From Dokdonella sp. (GTDB lineage Bacteria; Pseudomonadota; Gammaproteobacteria; Xanthomonadales; Rhodanobacteraceae): DNA of 64,000 nt. The notes under the pieces are model-generated. The model was given only the letters and a program-made list of their open reading frames with translations. It was not told where the DNA came from and did not search any database. The stretch is from assembly GCF_019634775.1 (NCBI RefSeq), contig NZ_JAHCAS010000002.1, positions 620,001 to 684,000 on the forward strand, in the 5' to 3' direction. Made by a program: the position numbers and the translations under genes. How positions within the stretch are numbered: position 1 is the stretch's first letter; each line of letters opens with the position of its first letter. Below, piece by piece: positions 60,864 through 64,000 of the stretch.

Positions 60864-63455
60864 ATGTTGGAAGCCTACCGCCACCACGTCGCCGAGCGTG
60901 CCTCGCTCGGAATCCCACCGCTGCCGTTGACCGCACAGCAGACCGCCGCCGTCATCGAACTGCTCAAGGCGCCGCCGGCCGGCGAGGAGGCGTTCCTGCT
61001 AGACCTCATCACGAACCGCGTGCCGGCCGGTGTCGACGATGCAGCCAAGGTCAAGGCCTCGTACCTCGCCGCCATCGCCTTCGGCAGCGAGAAAAACCCG
61101 CTGATCTCCCGCGCGCGCGCAACCGAACTGCTCGGCACGATGCTCGGCGGCTACAACATCCATCCGCTGATCGAGTTGCTGGACGACGCCGAGGTCGGCG
61201 CGGTCGCCGCCGATGCGCTGAAGCACACCTTGCTCATGTTCGATGCCTTCCATGACGTGCAGGAGAAAGCCGGCAAGGGCAACGCCAATGCCCAGGCCGT
61301 GCTGCGGAGCTGGGCCGATGCCGAGTGGTTCACGTCGCGCCCCGAGGTGCCGCACAGCCTGACCGTCACCGTGTTCAAGGTGCCCGGCGAAACCAATACC
61401 GACGACCTCTCGCCGGCACCGGACGCGACCACGCGCCCGGACATCCCGATGCACGCGCTGGCGATGCTCAAGAACAAGCGCGACGGTGCGCCATTCGTGC
61501 CCGAGGACGACGGCAAGCGCGGTCCGATCCAGACCATCCTCGATCTCAAGCAGAAGGGCCATCTCGTCGCCTATGTCGGCGACGTCGTTGGTACCGGCTC
61601 CTCGCGCAAGTCGGCAACCAACTCGGTATTGTGGTGGACCGGCGAGGACATCCCGTTCATCCCGAACAAGCGCTTCGGTGGCGTCTGCCTCGGCGGAAAG
61701 ATCGCGCCGATCTTCTACAACACGATGGAGGATGCCGGCGCGTTGCCGATCGAGCTCGACGTTGCGCGGATGAATCAGGGTGACGTCATCGAGCTGCGCC
61801 CGTACGACGGCAAGGCGCTCAAGGACGGCCAGGTCATCGCCGAGTTCAAGGTCAAGTCCGAGGTGCTGTTCGATGAGGTGCGCGCCGGTGGACGCATCCC
61901 ACTGATCATCGGCCGCGGCCTGACCGCCAAGGCGCGCGAGGCGCTCGGCCTGCCTCCGTCGACCCTGTTCCGGCTGCCGCAGCAGCCAGCCGACAGCGGC
62001 AAGGGCTACACGCTCGCGCAGAAGATGGTCGGCCGTGCCTGCGGTCTGCCGGAGGGGAAGGGGGTGCGTCCTGGAACCTACTGCGAACCGAAGATGACCT
62101 CGGTCGGCTCGCAGGATACGACCGGGCCGATGACGCGCGACGAGCTGAAAGACCTCGCCTGTCTCGGATTCAGTGCTGACTTGGTCATGCAGTCGTTCTG
62201 CCACACCGCCGCCTATCCGAAGCCGGTCGACGTCAAGACGCATCACACCTTGCCGGAATTCATCTCCACACGCGGCGGCATCGCGTTGCGTCCCGGTGAC
62301 GGCATCATCCACTCGTGGCTCAACCGCATGCTGCTGCCCGACACGGTCGGCACCGGTGGCGATTCGCATACACGCTTCCCGATCGGCATCTCGTTCCCGG
62401 CCGGCTCGGGCCTCGTCGCCTTTGCCGCGGCGACCGGCGTGATGCCGCTCGACATGCCGGAATCGGTGCTGGTGCGCTTCAAGGGCACGATGCAGCCCGG
62501 CGTGACCCTGCGCGACCTCGTCCACGCGATCCCGCTGTACGCGATCAAGTCCGGTCTGCTGACTGTCGAGAAGCAGGGCAAGAAGAACGTTTTCTCGGGT
62601 CGCATCCTCGAGATCGAAGGCCTCCCCAACCTCAAGATCGAGCAGGCCTTCGAACTGGCCGACGCTTCGGCCGAGCGTTCGGCGGCGGGTTGCACGGTGA
62701 AGCTCAACAAGGAACCGATCATCGAGTACATCAACAGCAACATCGTGCTGTTGAAGAACATGATCTCCCAGGGTTATGCAGATGCGCGCTCGCTGGCTCG
62801 CCGCATAAGGAAGATGGAGGAGTGGCTGGCCAATCCGCAACTGCTCGAAGCCGACGCCGACGCCGAGTACGCCGCGGTCATCGAAATCGATCTGAACGAC
62901 ATCGTCGAGCCGATCGTGTGCTGTCCGAACGATCCGGATGATGCCAAGACGTTGTCCGACGTGGCCGGGGCGAAGATCGACGAGGTCTTCATCGGTTCGT
63001 GCATGACGAATATTGGCCACTTCAGGGCGGCGGCCAAGTTGCTCGAGGGCAAGCGCGACATTCCCACGCGCCTGTGGGTTGCGCCGCCGACGCGAATGGA
63101 TGCCGCCCAACTCACCGAAGAAGGCCATTACGGCACGTTCGGCACGGCCGGCGCACGCATGGAAATGCCGGGCTGCTCGCTTTGCATGGGCAATCAGGCA
63201 CAGATCCGCGAAGGTGCCACGGCCATGTCCACGTCGACGCGCAACTTCCCGAACCGGCTCGGCCGCAATACGAATGTCTACCTCGGATCGGCTGAACTTG
63301 CGGCGATCTGCTCGCGCCTCGGCCGGATCCCGACCCGCGAGGAATACCTTGCCGACATCGGCGTGATCAACCAGAACGGCGAGAAAATCTACCGCTACAT
63401 GAACTTCGACCAGATCGAGGAGTACGCGGAAGCGGCGAAGGGCGTGGCGGCTTAG
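60864..63455 (+). CDS. acnB: Aconitate hydratase B
   Basis: 863 residues (E. coli 865). N-terminal HEAT-like domain ([22 protein letters not shown]), then the swivel and catalytic domains with [4Fe-4S] cysteines in [14 protein letters not shown] (about 710) and PGCSLCMGN (about 770). The ATG at 60864 has GGAGATG upstream. AcnB is the main TCA-cycle aconitase in many gammaproteobacteria. In this window acnA and acnB point away from each other, with the accessory genes between them. Confidence 0.95.
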   Translation: MLEAYRHHVAERASLGIPPLPLTAQQTAAVIELLKAPPAGEEAFLLDLITNRVPAGVDDAAKVKASYLAAIAFGSEKNPLISRARATELLGTMLGGYNIHPLIELLDDAEVGAVAADALKHTLLMFDAFHDVQEKAGKGNANAQAVLRSWADAEWFTSRPEVPHSLTVTVFKVPGETNTDDLSPAPDATTRPDIPMHALAMLKNKRDGAPFVPEDDGKRGPIQTILDLKQKGHLVAYVGDVVGTGSSRKSATNSVLWWTGEDIPFIPNKRFGGVCLGGKIAPIFYNTMEDAGALPIELDVARMNQGDVIELRPYDGKALKDGQVIAEFKVKSEVLFDEVRAGGRIPLIIGRGLTAKAREALGLPPSTLFRLPQQPADSGKGYTLAQKMVGRACGLPEGKGVRPGTYCEPKMTSVGSQDTTGPMTRDELKDLACLGFSADLVMQSFCHTAAYPKPVDVKTHHTLPEFISTRGGIALRPGDGIIHSWLNRMLLPDTVGTGGDSHTRFPIGISFPAGSGLVAFAAATGVMPLDMPESVLVRFKGTMQPGVTLRDLVHAIPLYAIKSGLLTVEKQGKKNVFSGRILEIEGLPNLKIEQAFELADASAERSAAGCTVKLNKEPIIEYINSNIVLLKNMISQGYADARSLARRIRKMEEWLANPQLLEADADAEYAAVIEIDLNDIVEPIVCCPNDPDDAKTLSDVAGAKIDEVFIGSCMTNIGHFRAAAKLLEGKRDIPTRLWVAPPTRMDAAQLTEEGHYGTFGTAGARMEMPGCSLCMGNQAQIREGATAMSTSTRNFPNRLGRNTNVYLGSAELAAICSRLGRIPTREEYLADIGVINQNGEKIYRYMNFDQIEEYAEAAKGVAA

Positions 63456-63764
63456 TCCTCGGCGCCGCGATACGGCCACGACAAGGGCCAGCCGCGCTGG
63501 CCTCGTCGCGTCGCGGCAGGCAGGCCGGCGATGTTGCGCATATGCATCGCCGGTCTGCCGACGAGACGGCGTCGGCGTTTTGGCCACGGTTGCACAAATG
63601 CCGCACGACTCACCGCAGTGACATCGATCAGGGCGGTGGGCGCACGGTACGCCAAGGATCGGCTCGTGCGCTCTACCTGATCCACGGGGACGTCGTGGAC
63701 CGAACACGGTGTGCGGTGCTGCCCGTCGCAAGGCCGGGCAGGCAGGGGTTCCGCATCCAGGCCA
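63456..63764. other. Gene-free segment after acnB
   Basis: 309 bp with no supportable gene. It holds a hairpin at 63519-63559 (15-bp arms GGCAGGCCGGCGATG / CATCGCCGGTCTGCC, one mismatch, 11-base loop, no T-run) that may end the acnB transcript. Confidence 0.5.
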
Positions 63765-64000
63765 GGGATGCTCTGATCAAGCCCGCAATGGCGTCATGAC
63801 ATCCGCAAGGCTCGCAGCGGGGTGCAGGCTGGTTGTCTGGGCGAGCCGCGCACGCCGTGCTGCGGGCCTTGCGGATGTCACCCCGTCATTGGGGATCTAG
63901 AGGTTGGGGCTGTCCTGTGCGGGCGCAGCTCGGCCTTGCGCCAGCTCGACAGACGACCAGTCTGCCTTCGCCGTCGCGCCTTGATCTGCGCCCGCACAGG
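63765..64000. repeat. GATCA palindromic element, copy D (continues past window)
   Basis: Starts GGGATGCTCTGATCA (63765-63779) and CCCGCAATGGCGTCA; then a first inverted repeat (63787-63818 with 63859-63890, 27 of 32 bases paired, core GACATCCGCAAGG); then GGGGATCTAGAGGTTGGGGC; then a second inverted repeat CCTGTGCGGGCGCAG (63914-63928) with its exact complement at the window end (63986-64000). The second part matches the stem and tail of copy B. It may continue beyond the window. Confidence 0.78.

Noticed and set aside
60999..63731. Minus-strand open frame of 910 codons across acnB
   Set aside because: Shadow of acnB, which is unmistakable on the plus strand.
63456..63900. Small genes after acnB (frames of 63-85 codons on both strands)
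   Set aside because: They run through palindromic repeats, have no ribosome sites and resemble nothing known.

Overview
The window is high-GC chromosomal DNA from a gammaproteobacterium of the Xanthomonadales (Lysobacterales), probably a relative of Xanthomonas, Lysobacter or the Rhodanobacteraceae. Three gene orders point there: serC-pheA-hisC-aroA-cmk-rpsA-ihfB-lapA-lapB, carA-orf-carB-greA-rpfE-recJ-prfB-lysS, and a complete rpf (DSF quorum-sensing) cluster. The intergenic repeats also look like those of this order. I cannot name a genus from sequence alone.

Layout. 0.2-4.8 kb: an overlapping aromatic/serine operon (serC, pheA, hisC, aroA) ending in a strong hairpin terminator. 4.9-9.9 kb, minus strand: a redox cluster of a decaheme cytochrome, an MtrB/PioB-type outer-membrane barrel, a diheme cytochrome c and an azurin. 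This is the gene content of an outer-membrane electron conduit, and a TetR-type regulator follows at 10.1 kb. 10.9-15.4 kb: cmk, rpsA, ihfB, lapA, lapB. 15.4-19.3 kb: surface-polysaccharide genes (WecA-like transferase, WbpM/CapD-like dehydratase, galU). 19.4-23.3 kb: a trans-sulfuration-type PLP enzyme, an FAD monooxygenase and an aminotransferase. 23.3-28.0 kb, minus strand: a mutasome pair, imuB-dnaE2, with no imuA next to it. 28.2-29.6 kb: a DAHP synthase gene preceded by a leader peptide packed with Phe, Tyr and Trp codons and by a terminator, which looks like an undescribed attenuator. 29.8-34.8 kb: two FAD oxidoreductases, a low-molecular-weight phosphatase and a thioredoxin/NHL protein.

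35.0-56.2 kb: carA, a small secreted protein, carB, greA, rpfE, recJ, prfB (with its programmed +1 frameshift), lysS, rpfG, rpfC, then rpfF, rpfB and acnA on the other strand. The rpf genes make and sense the fatty-acid signal DSF: RpfF makes it, RpfC senses it, and RpfG degrades cyclic-di-GMP in response. A PilZ (c-di-GMP receptor-like) gene lies between rpfF and rpfB.

56.5-60.8 kb is an accessory island between the two aconitase genes. A broken GAF-GGDEF gene is split by about 2.8 kb bounded by identical 64-bp direct repeats. The inserted part carries a secreted seven-repeat protein and the tail of an IPTL-CTERM protein. A vapBC-type toxin-antitoxin pair follows. acnB (60.9-63.5 kb) and a palindromic repeat close the window.

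A dispersed palindromic element beginning GGGATGCTCTGATCA (or a close variant) occurs at four intergenic sites. It is the main non-coding structure not explained by the genes.
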